A stretch of DNA of 64,000 bases, taken from NCBI RefSeq assembly GCF_014451325.2, contig NZ_JACSCH020000003.1:124001-188000 (forward strand), given 5' to 3'. A program made the position numbers and the translations under genes. Shown piece by piece: positions 54,417 through 62,584 of this stretch. The notes below the pieces were generated by a model. The model was not told where the DNA came from. It saw only the letters and a list, made by a program, of their open reading frames with translations, and did not search any database. The DNA comes from Streptomyces sp. CB02980. Its GTDB lineage: Bacteria; Actinomycetota; Actinomycetes; Streptomycetales; Streptomycetaceae. The first letter of the stretch is position 1. Every line of letters starts with the position of its first letter.

Positions 54417-55206
54417 TGCGGGGCCGGTCCGCCGGGAAGCGGTAGTAGCCGTCCTCGTGCCGCTGGAGCGCGCCGTAGCGCGGGTACAGCGAGGCGTCGT
54501 GCTCGTGCAGGAACTCGATCCGCAGGCCGGCCCTGGCGAGCGCGGTGACGACCTCGCCGACCGGATGCACCCATTCCACGCTGCGGTTGTGGACGGTCGC
54601 GGCGTCGAGCTCCGCGTACGTGCCCGGGTTGGTGTCGACCCAGGGATCGCGGACGAAGTAGTCGTTCACGATCCGGCTGCCGGTCTCGTCGTCGAGCGAG
54701 TCGGTGAGCGGATGGAACTCGGCCACGTAGAGGAAGCCGCCGGGGGCGACCAGCGAGGCGGCGGTCTCCGCCCAGCGCTCGATGTCGGGCAGCCAGTTCA
54801 GCGCGCCGCAGCCCGTGTAGACGATGTCGTACGCGCTGTCCGGGACGGCCTCCGCGGCGTCGTACACATCGGCCGCGACGAAGGCCGCCCGGTCCTGCGT
54901 GAGGCCCAGGTCCGCGGCGAGCGAGCGGGCGGTCTCGACGGCCGGCTCGGAGAAGTCCAGGCCGACGACGTGCGAGGCGCCGTGGCGGGCCCAGGAGAGG
55001 GTGTCGAGGCCGATGTGGCACTGCAGGTGCAGCAGGGAACGTCCGGTGACGTCGCCGACCTCGGCGAGCTCGAAGTCCCGCAGGGCGTCCTTGCCCGCGC
55101 GAAAGGCGTCGAGAGCGTAGAAGTCGCTCGCGGCGTGGATCGGGACGCGCTCGTCCCAGCGTGCGCGGTTGACCTCGTGCCAGTCTTCGGGCGTCGGCGA
55201 GTACAT
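54382..55206 (-). CDS. Class I SAM-dependent methyltransferase
   Basis: 274-residue protein. Motif I is LLHLQCHIGLDTLSWARHGA (the G-x-G is replaced by H-I-G), motif II VVGLDFSEPAVETAR, motif III AAFVAADVYDAAEAV, and motif V SLVAPGGFLYVAEFHPL. This is the broad methyltransferase-11/25 type that acts on small molecules; substrate unknown. ATG 55206 (MYSPTPEDW) is used; a GTG 18 bases upstream is in frame. The gene end is within a 26-bp repeat array. Confidence 0.82.
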   Translation of the reverse strand: MYSPTPEDWHEVNRARWDERVPIHAASDFYALDAFRAGKDALRDFELAEVGDVTGRSLLHLQCHIGLDTLSWARHGASHVVGLDFSEPAVETARSLAADLGLTQDRAAFVAADVYDAAEAVPDSAYDIVYTGCGALNWLPDIERWAETAASLVAPGGFLYVAEFHPLTDSLDDETGSRIVNDYFVRDPWVDTNPGTYAELDAATVHNRSVEWVHPVGEVVTALARAGLRIEFLHEHDASLYPRYGALQRHEDGYYRFPADRPRIPMMYSIKATR

Positions 55207-55216
55207 GTCGGCGAGG

Positions 55217-55225
55217 TTATCCACA
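55217..55225 (+). promoter_or_regulatory. Isolated DnaA-box sequence
   Basis: TTATCCACA is a perfect match to the general DnaA-box consensus (Streptomyces prefers TTGTCCACA). It lies between the methyltransferase and S9 peptidase starts, 11 bases from the former. A single box is not an origin; it could be chance, DnaA control or titration. Confidence 0.4.
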
Positions 55226-55277
55226 GGTTGAGGGTGACGCGACCCGATTGTCCGCCGCGCGGAGCATCATGGGTGCC

Positions 55278-57113
55278 ATGACTGAGAGCAAGAACTCCGA
55301 GCTCGAGGGCGAGCTCACCGACCCGGCCCCCGCGTGGCAGCGACGCTTCCGCGCGCCGCGCGTCTCCCTGCCCGAGTGGGCGGAGGAGGCCCCGGACCGC
55401 TCGCTCTTCGTGTCGAACGCGACGGGGACGTACGAGCTGTACGCCTGGGACCGGGCGAGCGGGGAGCAGCGCCAGGTCACCGACCGGCCGAACGGCACGA
55501 CGGACGGCACCCTGTCGCCGGACGGCGCCTGGATCTGGTGGTTCGCGGACACCGACGGGGACGAGTTCGGGGTGTGGATGCGCCAGCCGTTCGCCGGCGG
55601 CGCGGACGAGCCGGCCGTGCCCGGCCTCGACGCCTCCTACCCGGCGGGGCTCGCCATCGGCCGGGACGGCACGCTCCTGGTGGGCCGCTCAACCGACGAG
55701 GACGGCTCGACGGTCCATCTCGTACGCCCCGGGGCCGGCGCCCCGGTCGAGATCTACCGGCACCGGGAGTCGGCCGGGGTCGGCGACCTGTCGTACGACG
55801 GGTCCCTGATCGCCGTCGAGCACACGGAGCACGGGGACGCGATGCACTCGGCGCTGCGGGTGCTGCGCTCCTCGGACGCGGGCGTGCTCGCCGAGCTCGA
55901 CGACACCAAGGGCGGCACGGAGGAGCTGGGGCTCGCGGTCCTCGGCTTCGCGCCCGTGGACGGCGACAGCCGGCTGCTCGTCGGGCACCAGCGGCGCGGC
56001 CGCTGGGAGCCGATGATCTGGGACGTGGCGGCGGGCACGGAGACCGATCTCCGGCTCGACCTGCCGGGCGACGTCTCGGCCGAGTGGTACCCGGACGGCT
56101 CGGGCCTGCTGATCGTGCACAGCTTCGAGGCCCGCAGCGAGCTGTGGCGGTACGAGATCGCCACCGGCGCCCTGGTCCGGGTGGAGACCCCGGCGGGTTC
56201 GGTGTCGGACGCGACCGCCCGGCCGGACGGCAGCGTCGAGTACCTGTGGTCCTCGGCCGCCGAACCGCCGGTGGTGCGGTCCACGGCCGGCGGCGTCGTC
56301 CTCGACCCGCCCGGCCCCAAGGCCCCGCCGTCGGTGCCGGTGGAGGACGTGTGGGTGGAGGGCCCGGGCGGCAGAGTCCACGCGCTCGTGCAGCGCCCGG
56401 CGGGCGAGGGCCCCTTCCCCACGGTCTTCGAGGTGCACGGCGGCCCCACCTGGCACGACAGCGACGCCTTCGCGTCGGGCCCGGCGGCCTGGGTGGACCA
56501 CGGGTACGCGGTGGTGCGGGTCAACTACCGGGGCTCCACGGGGTACGGCCGGGAGTGGACGGACGCGCTCAAGCACCGGGTCGGTCTGATCGAGCTGGAG
56601 GACATCGACGCGGTCCGCGCCTGGGCGGTGGCGAGCGGCCTCGCCGACCCGTCCCGGCTCGTGCTGTCCGGCGGCTCCTGGGGCGGCTATCTGACGCTCC
56701 TCGGCGTCGGTACGCAGCCGGATGCCTGGGCGGTCGGGCTCGCCGCGGTCCCCGTCGCGGACTACGTCGCGGCGTACGAGGACGAGATGGAGGCCCTCAA
56801 GGCGCTGGACCGGACGCTGCTGGGCGGCTCCCCCGAGGAGGTGCCCGAGCGGTACGCGGCCTCGTCGCCGCTGACGTACGTGGACGCGGTGAGGGCCCCG
56901 GTGCACATCTCGGCGGGCGTCAACGACCCGCGCTGCCCGATCCGCCAGATCGACAACTACGTCGACCGGCTCAAGGCCCGGGGCGCGGTCCACGAGGTGT
57001 ACCGCTACGACGCGGGCCACGGCTCGCTGGTAGTGGAGGAGCGGATCAAGCAGGTCGGCCTGGACCTGGCGTTCGCCGCGCGGCACCTGGGGGGTGGTCC
57101 GGTGGAGAGCTGA
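55278..57113 (+). CDS. S9 family prolyl oligopeptidase-like peptidase
   Basis: 611-residue cytosolic serine peptidase. The N-terminal ~350 residues are a beta-propeller-like region (SLFVSNATGTYELYAWDRAS, SPDGAWIWWFADTDGDE). The catalytic domain has FEVHGGPTWHDSD (oxyanion loop), nucleophile Ser in LSGGSWGGYLTL, Asp in SAGVNDPRCPI and His in YDAGHGSLV. It belongs to acylaminoacyl-peptidase-type S9 enzymes. ATG 55278 (MTESKNSELEG); no signal peptide. Confidence 0.92.
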   Translation: MTESKNSELEGELTDPAPAWQRRFRAPRVSLPEWAEEAPDRSLFVSNATGTYELYAWDRASGEQRQVTDRPNGTTDGTLSPDGAWIWWFADTDGDEFGVWMRQPFAGGADEPAVPGLDASYPAGLAIGRDGTLLVGRSTDEDGSTVHLVRPGAGAPVEIYRHRESAGVGDLSYDGSLIAVEHTEHGDAMHSALRVLRSSDAGVLAELDDTKGGTEELGLAVLGFAPVDGDSRLLVGHQRRGRWEPMIWDVAAGTETDLRLDLPGDVSAEWYPDGSGLLIVHSFEARSELWRYEIATGALVRVETPAGSVSDATARPDGSVEYLWSSAAEPPVVRSTAGGVVLDPPGPKAPPSVPVEDVWVEGPGGRVHALVQRPAGEGPFPTVFEVHGGPTWHDSDAFASGPAAWVDHGYAVVRVNYRGSTGYGREWTDALKHRVGLIELEDIDAVRAWAVASGLADPSRLVLSGGSWGGYLTLLGVGTQPDAWAVGLAAVPVADYVAAYEDEMEALKALDRTLLGGSPEEVPERYAASSPLTYVDAVRAPVHISAGVNDPRCPIRQIDNYVDRLKARGAVHEVYRYDAGHGSLVVEERIKQVGLDLAFAARHLGGGPVES

Positions 57114-57169
57114 GGCGGCCGGGGACCCGGCCGACGGGGGGCCGAGGCCGCTTGCGTACCGTGGGGGGC

Positions 57170-57910
57170 GTGTACCGGTTCCTGAGAACGCCCCGCTGGT
57201 GGGGGATCAACGTCTTCGTCCTGCTGGCGATCCCGTTCTGTGTGTTCATGGGGACCTGGCAGCTGGGCAAGTTCGAGGATCGCGTCGACTCCCACGAGGC
57301 GGCCGAGCAGCGACCCGCCGCGAGCACGCTGAAGGCGGAGCCGCTGGTCTCCCTGCTTCCGGTGGACAAGGAGACCTCGGGCCGGTCGGCCGAGGCGCGC
57401 GGCCGGTTCGGGGAGCAGTTCCTCGTCCCGGACCGTGATCTGGACGGCCGGACCGGCAGCTACGTGCTGACGCTGTTGCGGACGGACGGAGGCAGGTCGC
57501 TTCCGGTGGTCCGCGGCTGGCTCCCCACGGGCGCGAAGGCCCCCGCCCCGCCGTCCGGCGAGGTCACGGTCGTGGGCGCGCTCCAGGCCTCGGAGAACGG
57601 CGGCACCAAGGGTGTCAGCCAGGCCGGCGGGCTGCCCGAGGGCCAACTGGGGATGATCAGCGCGGCGTCCCTGGTGAACGTGGTCACGGACGACGTCTAC
57701 GACGCCTGGATCACCCTCGCCGACTCCCCCGCCGGGCTCACGCCGGTCCCGGCGGCGGCCGCGGCGGGCACGAGCCTGGACGCGAAGGCGTTCCAGAACC
57801 TCGGCTACACCGCGGAGTGGTTCGTCTTCGCCGGCTTCGTCCTCTTCATGTGGTTCCGCCTGGTCCGCCGCGAGGCGGAGGCGACCCGCGACGAGGCGCT
57901 CGGGCTGTAG
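57170..57910 (+). CDS. SURF1-family protein
   Basis: 246-residue protein with a helix at each end (about residues 10-30 and 211-231) and the SURF1 core: WWGINVFVLLAIPFCVFMGTWQLGKFEDR, then VVRGWLPTGAKAPAPP and NLGYTAEWFVFAGFVLF. SURF1 proteins help insert haem into cytochrome c oxidase. GTG 57170 lies 7 bases after TACCGT (57157-57162), so the transcript is probably leaderless although the S9 gene lies only 56 bases upstream. Confidence 0.88.
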   Translation: MYRFLRTPRWWGINVFVLLAIPFCVFMGTWQLGKFEDRVDSHEAAEQRPAASTLKAEPLVSLLPVDKETSGRSAEARGRFGEQFLVPDRDLDGRTGSYVLTLLRTDGGRSLPVVRGWLPTGAKAPAPPSGEVTVVGALQASENGGTKGVSQAGGLPEGQLGMISAASLVNVVTDDVYDAWITLADSPAGLTPVPAAAAAGTSLDAKAFQNLGYTAEWFVFAGFVLFMWFRLVRREAEATRDEALGL

Positions 57911-57911
57911 G

Positions 57912-59108
57912 TCAGGAGCCGGCCAGGACCCCGGTCCGGTAGATCGTGCCCGCGCAGGCGTTGGGGACGGTCGCCGACGCCGAGGGGCCGCCCGGCTCCG
58001 CGACATGGCTGACCAGGACGCTGCCGTCCGCCGGGCCGCCGTCCTCGTGGAGCAGCTGGGGCGCCGCGCCGGAGCCGGCGTCCGGACCGGTGCCCGGGTC
58101 GGTGCCGCTTCCTCCGGAGCCCGTGCCCTCGCTGGGGTCGGGGGTACCCGTGCCGCCGGTCGGGGTGTCCGTCGTCGGCGGTGTGGTCGGCGGCTCGGTC
58201 GGCGGCGGCTCCGTCGGGGTCGGGGTGACGGGTGTCGTCGGGCAGGTCTCGCTCGGCACCCAGACGAACTTCACCTCGTAGGAGGCGTTCGGCTTCAGGG
58301 CCAGTGAGGAGAACTCCTGGGAGGGGTCGGGCAGTCCGCTGCCCCCGTCTCCCGAGGTGTGCCGGATCACCGAGATCCGCGCCGGGTCGGCGGCGCCGCG
58401 GGCCTCGAAGCCGACGACTCCGCTGCCTTCCACGATGCACGCCCGGTCGGAGATGTTGGCGATGCGGAAGGTGCCGTGGACCCTGCCCTCGCCGTCGGGT
58501 CCGCCGGCTCCCGCCGAGCTGACGCCGAGCTGCGCGGCCTCGCACGCCGGGAAGGCTCCGGGGCGGGTGTCCGCCTCCTGCCGGCCGGTGGAGGACACGC
58601 CGGGGCCGGGTCGCTGCGGCTTGCCCGCGGAGCCGTCGGTGGCGCTCTGACTGGGCGACACGGTGCTCGCGGGGGGCGCGGCGCTCTGGCCGCCCTCGAC
58701 GCCGGTCTCGGCGCCGGTGCCGCCCTGGGCCTCCTCGCCGTGGCCGGCGTTCACCGGATTGCCGGCGGCGGAGACGCCGCCGGAGGAGGCGACGTGCACG
58801 AAGGCGGGTACGGCGGTGCCGATGAGGACCGCGGCGGCGGCGGCGCCGACGACGGCCTGCCGCCTGCGGGCGCGGCGCGCGGGTACGGCACGGCGCAGGT
58901 GGTCGAGCGAGCCGGAGGAGGGTTCCAGGCCGGACACGGCGCTCTGGAACAGCCGCCGCAGCGCGAGTTCGTCGTCCCCGTCGCCCTCGCCGGGGCCGGG
59001 CTCGATGTTCACCATGCGCTGTCCACTCAGGTCGTCACGTACATCAGGGACGTCGTTCTCGACGCTGTCGTCGCCGTTCTCGACGTCCTTGCCGGGTGCC
59101 TCGCTCAC
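57912..59108 (-). CDS. Membrane protein coupled to an ECF sigma factor, candidate anti-sigma
   Basis: 398-residue protein. An acidic cytoplasmic N-terminus (~1-85) contains the helix ELALRRLFQSAVSGLEPSSG, then one transmembrane helix (about 85-107, VVGAAAAAVLIGTAVPAFVH) and a large extracytoplasmic part with a Thr/Pro-rich stretch. Three or four cysteines lie outside the membrane. No zinc-binding HxxxCxxC anti-sigma motif is seen. GTG 59108 overlaps the sigma-gene stop as GTGA, the usual arrangement for a sigma factor and its membrane regulator, so I infer an anti-sigma role. Confidence 0.65.
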   Translation of the reverse strand: MSEAPGKDVENGDDSVENDVPDVRDDLSGQRMVNIEPGPGEGDGDDELALRRLFQSAVSGLEPSSGSLDHLRRAVPARRARRRQAVVGAAAAAVLIGTAVPAFVHVASSGGVSAAGNPVNAGHGEEAQGGTGAETGVEGGQSAAPPASTVSPSQSATDGSAGKPQRPGPGVSSTGRQEADTRPGAFPACEAAQLGVSSAGAGGPDGEGRVHGTFRIANISDRACIVEGSGVVGFEARGAADPARISVIRHTSGDGGSGLPDPSQEFSSLALKPNASYEVKFVWVPSETCPTTPVTPTPTEPPPTEPPTTPPTTDTPTGGTGTPDPSEGTGSGGSGTDPGTGPDAGSGAAPQLLHEDGGPADGSVLVSHVAEPGGPSASATVPNACAGTIYRTGVLAGS

Positions 59109-59881
59109 GACGTCGCTCCCATCGCGACGCGCAGCGACGCGATGCCCCGCGAACCGTACGCCTTCACCGAACCCAGGGATATCCCGAGCGCCTCGGCGAC
59201 CTGCACCTCGGTCATGTCCGAGAAGTACCGCAGGGCCAGCACCTCACGCTGCCGCCGCTGGAGTCCGCGCATCGCCTTGATCAGGTCCTCGCGCTCCAGC
59301 TGGTCGTACGCGCCCTCCTCCGCGCTGGCCATGTCCGGCATGGGCTTGGACAGCAGCTTGAGTCCGAGGATGCGGCGGCGCAGTGCGGACCGGGAGAGGT
59401 TCACGACGGTCTGGCGCAGATAGGCGAGGGTCTTCTCGGGCTCGCGCACCCGCTTGCGGGCGGAGTGGACACGGATGAAGGCCTCCTGGACGACGTCCTC
59501 GCAGGAGGCGGTGTCGTCGAGGAGCAGGGCGGCGAGGCCGAGGAGCGACCGGTAGTGGGCACGGTAGGTCTCGGTCAGGTGGTCGACGGTCGTTCCGGCC
59601 GCCGGGTCGCCTTCGGCGCTGGTCCGGGGCGAGGGGATGCCGTCCACGGAGCTCGCGCGGGATCCGGTGGGCACGGGGGCGATCACCGGCATGCCGCCGG
59701 GCGCGCGCGGCCGGCGGTAGGGGACGACCGCGGAGCCGCGTACGGGGACGATCGCGGAGCCGCGTGCGGGAACGACCGCCGTGCCGCGTGCGGGGACGAC
59801 GGCGACGCTCCGCGCGGGGAGCACAGCGGTGCCCGCCCCGCGCAGCGGAGCGACGGTCGCGATGTCGAGTACGTCTGCCAC
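59105..59881 (-). CDS. ECF (SigE-like, actinobacterial) RNA polymerase sigma factor
   Basis: 258-residue protein. Residues ~100-165 are sigma region 2 (HYRSLLGLAALLLDDTASCE, DVVQEAFIRVHSARKRV), and ~195-258 are region 4 with helix-turn-helix SDMTEVQVAEALGISLGSVK. The first ~95 residues are unusual: five repeats of the VVPARGTA type then a Pro/Ser-rich linker. GTG 59881 is used with only a distant GGAAG; translation from an internal start cannot be excluded. It is the first gene of the pair with the membrane protein. Confidence 0.85.
   Translation of the reverse strand: MADVLDIATVAPLRGAGTAVLPARSVAVVPARGTAVVPARGSAIVPVRGSAVVPYRRPRAPGGMPVIAPVPTGSRASSVDGIPSPRTSAEGDPAAGTTVDHLTETYRAHYRSLLGLAALLLDDTASCEDVVQEAFIRVHSARKRVREPEKTLAYLRQTVVNLSRSALRRRILGLKLLSKPMPDMASAEEGAYDQLEREDLIKAMRGLQRRQREVLALRYFSDMTEVQVAEALGISLGSVKAYGSRGIASLRVAMGATS
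59720..59839 (-). repeat. Five in-frame 24-bp repeats at the sigma-factor N-terminus
   Basis: Units at 59720-59743, 59744-59767, 59768-59791, 59792-59815 and 59816-59839 encode 8-residue repeats (VVPARGTA, VVPARGSA, IVPVRGSA...). The two units nearest the gene body are most alike. Copy number may vary between strains. Confidence 0.85.
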
Positions 59882-60142
59882 GCATGTTGGACACGCTTCC
59901 CCCCGGCAGGGTTGTACGCGTACGCCACCCTTTTCGACGGTGAGTTGTTCGTCCTCATGCGTAACCGTTCTCCCCCGATGCCCCGCTTACAGCGTGTTCC
60001 GCGCCACACATGGTGAGTGCACGCAGAGACGCCTCCCACCCAACTGCTGGTTGCAGTAAGGGGGAAGAGCATCGTCGACCACGGCATCACCGCAGTTCAA
60101 GAGGTATCTGACGCCTATTTGCTCACAGGTCGTTCACAGATC

Positions 60143-61201
60143 CTACAAATACGTGACAACCGATTCCGCGATCTGGAGGGCGTTGAGGGCGGCCCCCTTG
60201 CGGAGATTGTCGGCGCAGACGAAGAAGTCGAGCGCCCGCTCGTCGTCCATGGAGCGCCGCACCCGTCCGACCCAGGCGGGATCGGTGCCGACGACGTCGG
60301 CGGGGGTGGGGAAGTCGCCCGCGGCGGGGTCGTCGTACAGCACGACCCCGGGCGTGGTCGCGAGGATCTCGTGCGCGCGGTCGAGCGGCACGGGGCGCTC
60401 GAAGCGGGCGTGCACGGAGACGGAGTGTCCGGTGACGACGGGCACGCGCACACAGGTGGCGGCGACCCTCAGCGCGGGGAGCGCGAGGATCCGCCGGGTC
60501 TCGTCCCGTACGCGCTCCTCCTCCGACGAGGCTCCGTCGGCGCCGGCCGTGCCCGACCAGGGCAGGACGTTGAGCGCGAGGGGTCCGGGGAAGGGCCCGG
60601 TGTTCTCGCCGACGGCCCGCCGTACGTCTCCGGGGTGGGTGCCCAGGTCGCCGTGGCCGGCCACCAGGCCGAGCTGGGCGCGGAGCGCGTCCACGCCGGC
60701 CTGTCCTGCGCCGGCGCCGCTGGCGGCCTGCTGGGCGGTGACGACCAGTTCGGAGAGCCCGAACTCGGCGTGCAGGGCGCCCACGGCGACGACCAGCGCG
60801 AGGGTGGTGCAGCCGGGGCTGGCGACGATGCCCCGGGGGCGTACGCGCGCCGCGTGGGCGTTGGTCTCGGGGACCACGAGGGGGACGTCGGGGTCCGCGC
60901 GGAAGGCGGCGGAGGTGTCCACGACGACGGCGCCCTTGGTGGCGGCGATGGGCGCCCAGCGGGCGGCCACCGACTCGGGCACCAGGAAGAGCGCCAGGTC
61001 GACGCCTTCCAGGGCCTCCTCGTCGAGCGCGAGGATCTCGCACTCCTCCCCGCGCACGGCGGCCTTGCGGCCGGCCGAGCGCGGGGAGGCGAGGAGGCGT
61101 ATCTCGCCCCAGACGTCCGCGTGGTGCGTGAGCATCTGGAGCATCACCGAGCCGACGGCTCCGGTCGCACCGACGACCGCGAGCGTCGGCTTCGGTGTCA
61201 T
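60143..61201 (-). CDS. asd: Aspartate-semialdehyde dehydrogenase
   Basis: 352-residue NADPH-dependent enzyme making aspartate semialdehyde from aspartyl phosphate for lysine/diaminopimelate, threonine and methionine. The Rossmann start [16 protein letters not shown], the catalytic Cys131 in [26 protein letters not shown] and the His in [15 protein letters not shown] are present. ATG 61201 overlaps the lysC stop as ATGA; both form the classic actinobacterial lysC-asd operon. The 261-base region upstream of the sigma gene and downstream of asd shows no gene. Confidence 0.95.
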   Translation of the reverse strand: MTPKPTLAVVGATGAVGSVMLQMLTHHADVWGEIRLLASPRSAGRKAAVRGEECEILALDEEALEGVDLALFLVPESVAARWAPIAATKGAVVVDTSAAFRADPDVPLVVPETNAHAARVRPRGIVASPGCTTLALVVAVGALHAEFGLSELVVTAQQAASGAGAGQAGVDALRAQLGLVAGHGDLGTHPGDVRRAVGENTGPFPGPLALNVLPWSGTAGADGASSEEERVRDETRRILALPALRVAATCVRVPVVTGHSVSVHARFERPVPLDRAHEILATTPGVVLYDDPAAGDFPTPADVVGTDPAWVGRVRRSMDDERALDFFVCADNLRKGAALNALQIAESVVTYL

Positions 61202-62469
61202 CGGCCGGTGCCTCCGTAGACGACGGCCTCGTCCGAGTCGCTGTCCAGGCCGAAGGCGCTGTGGACGGCTCGCACGGCCTCGTTGACGTCGTCGGCGCGG
61301 GTGACGACCGAGATGCGGATCTCGGAGGTCGAGATCAGCTCGATGTTCACGCCCGCGTCGGAGAGCGCACGGAAGAAGTCCGCGGTGACGCCCGGGTTGG
61401 TCTTCATCCCGGCGCCGACCAGGGAGATCTTGCCGATCTGGTCGTCATAGCGCAGCGAGTCGAAGCCGATCGCGGTCTTCGCCTTCTCCAGGGCGTCGAT
61501 GGCCTTGCGGCCCTCGGCCTTGGGGAGGGTGAAGGAGATGTCCGTGAGACCGGTCGAGGCGGCGGACACGTTCTGCACGATCATGTCGATGTTGATCTCG
61601 GCGTCCGCGACGGCCCGGAAGATGGCCGCGGCCTCGCCCGGCTTGTCCGGCACGCCGACGACGGTGATCTTCGCCTCGGAGGTGTCGTGGGCGACGCCCG
61701 AGATGATGGCCTGCTCCACCTTGCGGTCCCCTTGCGGCTCGTTGCTGACCCACGTGCCCTGCAGCCCCGAGAAGGACGAGCGGACGTGGATCGGGATGTT
61801 GTAGCGACGCGCGTACTCGACGCACCGGTGCAGCAGCACCTTGGAGCCGGAGGCGGCGAGCTCCAGCATGTCCTCGAAGGAGATCCAGTCGATCTTCTTC
61901 GCCTTCTTCACCACGCGCGGGTCGGCCGTGAACACACCGTCGACGTCGGTGTAGATCTCGCAGACCTCGGCGTCCAGCGCGGCGGCCAGCGCCACGGCGG
62001 TGGTGTCGGAACCGCCACGGCCGAGCGTGGTGATGTCCTTCTTGTCCTGGGACACGCCCTGGAACCCGGCGACGATGGCGATGTTGCCCTCGTCGAGGGC
62101 GGTACGGATCCGGCCCGGCGTGACATCGATGATGCGCGCTTTGTTGTGGACCGAGTCGGTGATGACACCGGCCTGGCTGCCCGTGAACGACTGGGCCTCG
62201 TGGCCCAGGTTTTTGATCGCCATGGCCAGCAGGGCCATGGAGATCCGCTCTCCGGCGGTCAGCAGCATGTCGAACTCACGCCCGGCAGGGATCGGGGATA
62301 CCTGCTCGGCGAGATCGATCAACTCGTCCGTCGTGTCGCCCATCGCGGAAACCACGACGACCACCTGGTGGCCGTTCTTCTTGGCATCCACGATCCGCTT
62401 GGCGACGCGCTTGATGCCTTCGGCATCGGCAACGGAGGAGCCTCCGTACTTCTGCACGACAAGGCCCAC
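61198..62469 (-). CDS. lysC: Aspartokinase
   Basis: 423-residue aspartate kinase. N-terminal kinase domain with [16 protein letters not shown] (Lys/Gly/Ser site), [26 protein letters not shown] and [16 protein letters not shown]-terminal pair of ACT domains (from about [20 protein letters not shown]) that bind lysine/threonine. A GTG at 61719 with AAGGGG upstream is in the place where corynebacterial lysC restarts to make the separate beta subunit, so alpha and beta forms are likely. GTG 62469 is the start. First gene of the lysC-asd operon. Confidence 0.96.
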   Translation of the reverse strand: MGLVVQKYGGSSVADAEGIKRVAKRIVDAKKNGHQVVVVVSAMGDTTDELIDLAEQVSPIPAGREFDMLLTAGERISMALLAMAIKNLGHEAQSFTGSQAGVITDSVHNKARIIDVTPGRIRTALDEGNIAIVAGFQGVSQDKKDITTLGRGGSDTTAVALAAALDAEVCEIYTDVDGVFTADPRVVKKAKKIDWISFEDMLELAASGSKVLLHRCVEYARRYNIPIHVRSSFSGLQGTWVSNEPQGDRKVEQAIISGVAHDTSEAKITVVGVPDKPGEAAAIFRAVADAEINIDMIVQNVSAASTGLTDISFTLPKAEGRKAIDALEKAKTAIGFDSLRYDDQIGKISLVGAGMKTNPGVTADFFRALSDAGVNIELISTSEIRISVVTRADDVNEAVRAVHSAFGLDSDSDEAVVYGGTGR

Positions 62470-62584
62470 GTGCGCTCCTCGCTCAGTGTGTGCCGCAGCC
62501 GGCGCTGCGATCGGCTCAGTCTAACGAGGGACCCGGAAACGCCAGCGTGATATCGAATGGTGAGACACGCTGCTCAGAGAGTGA

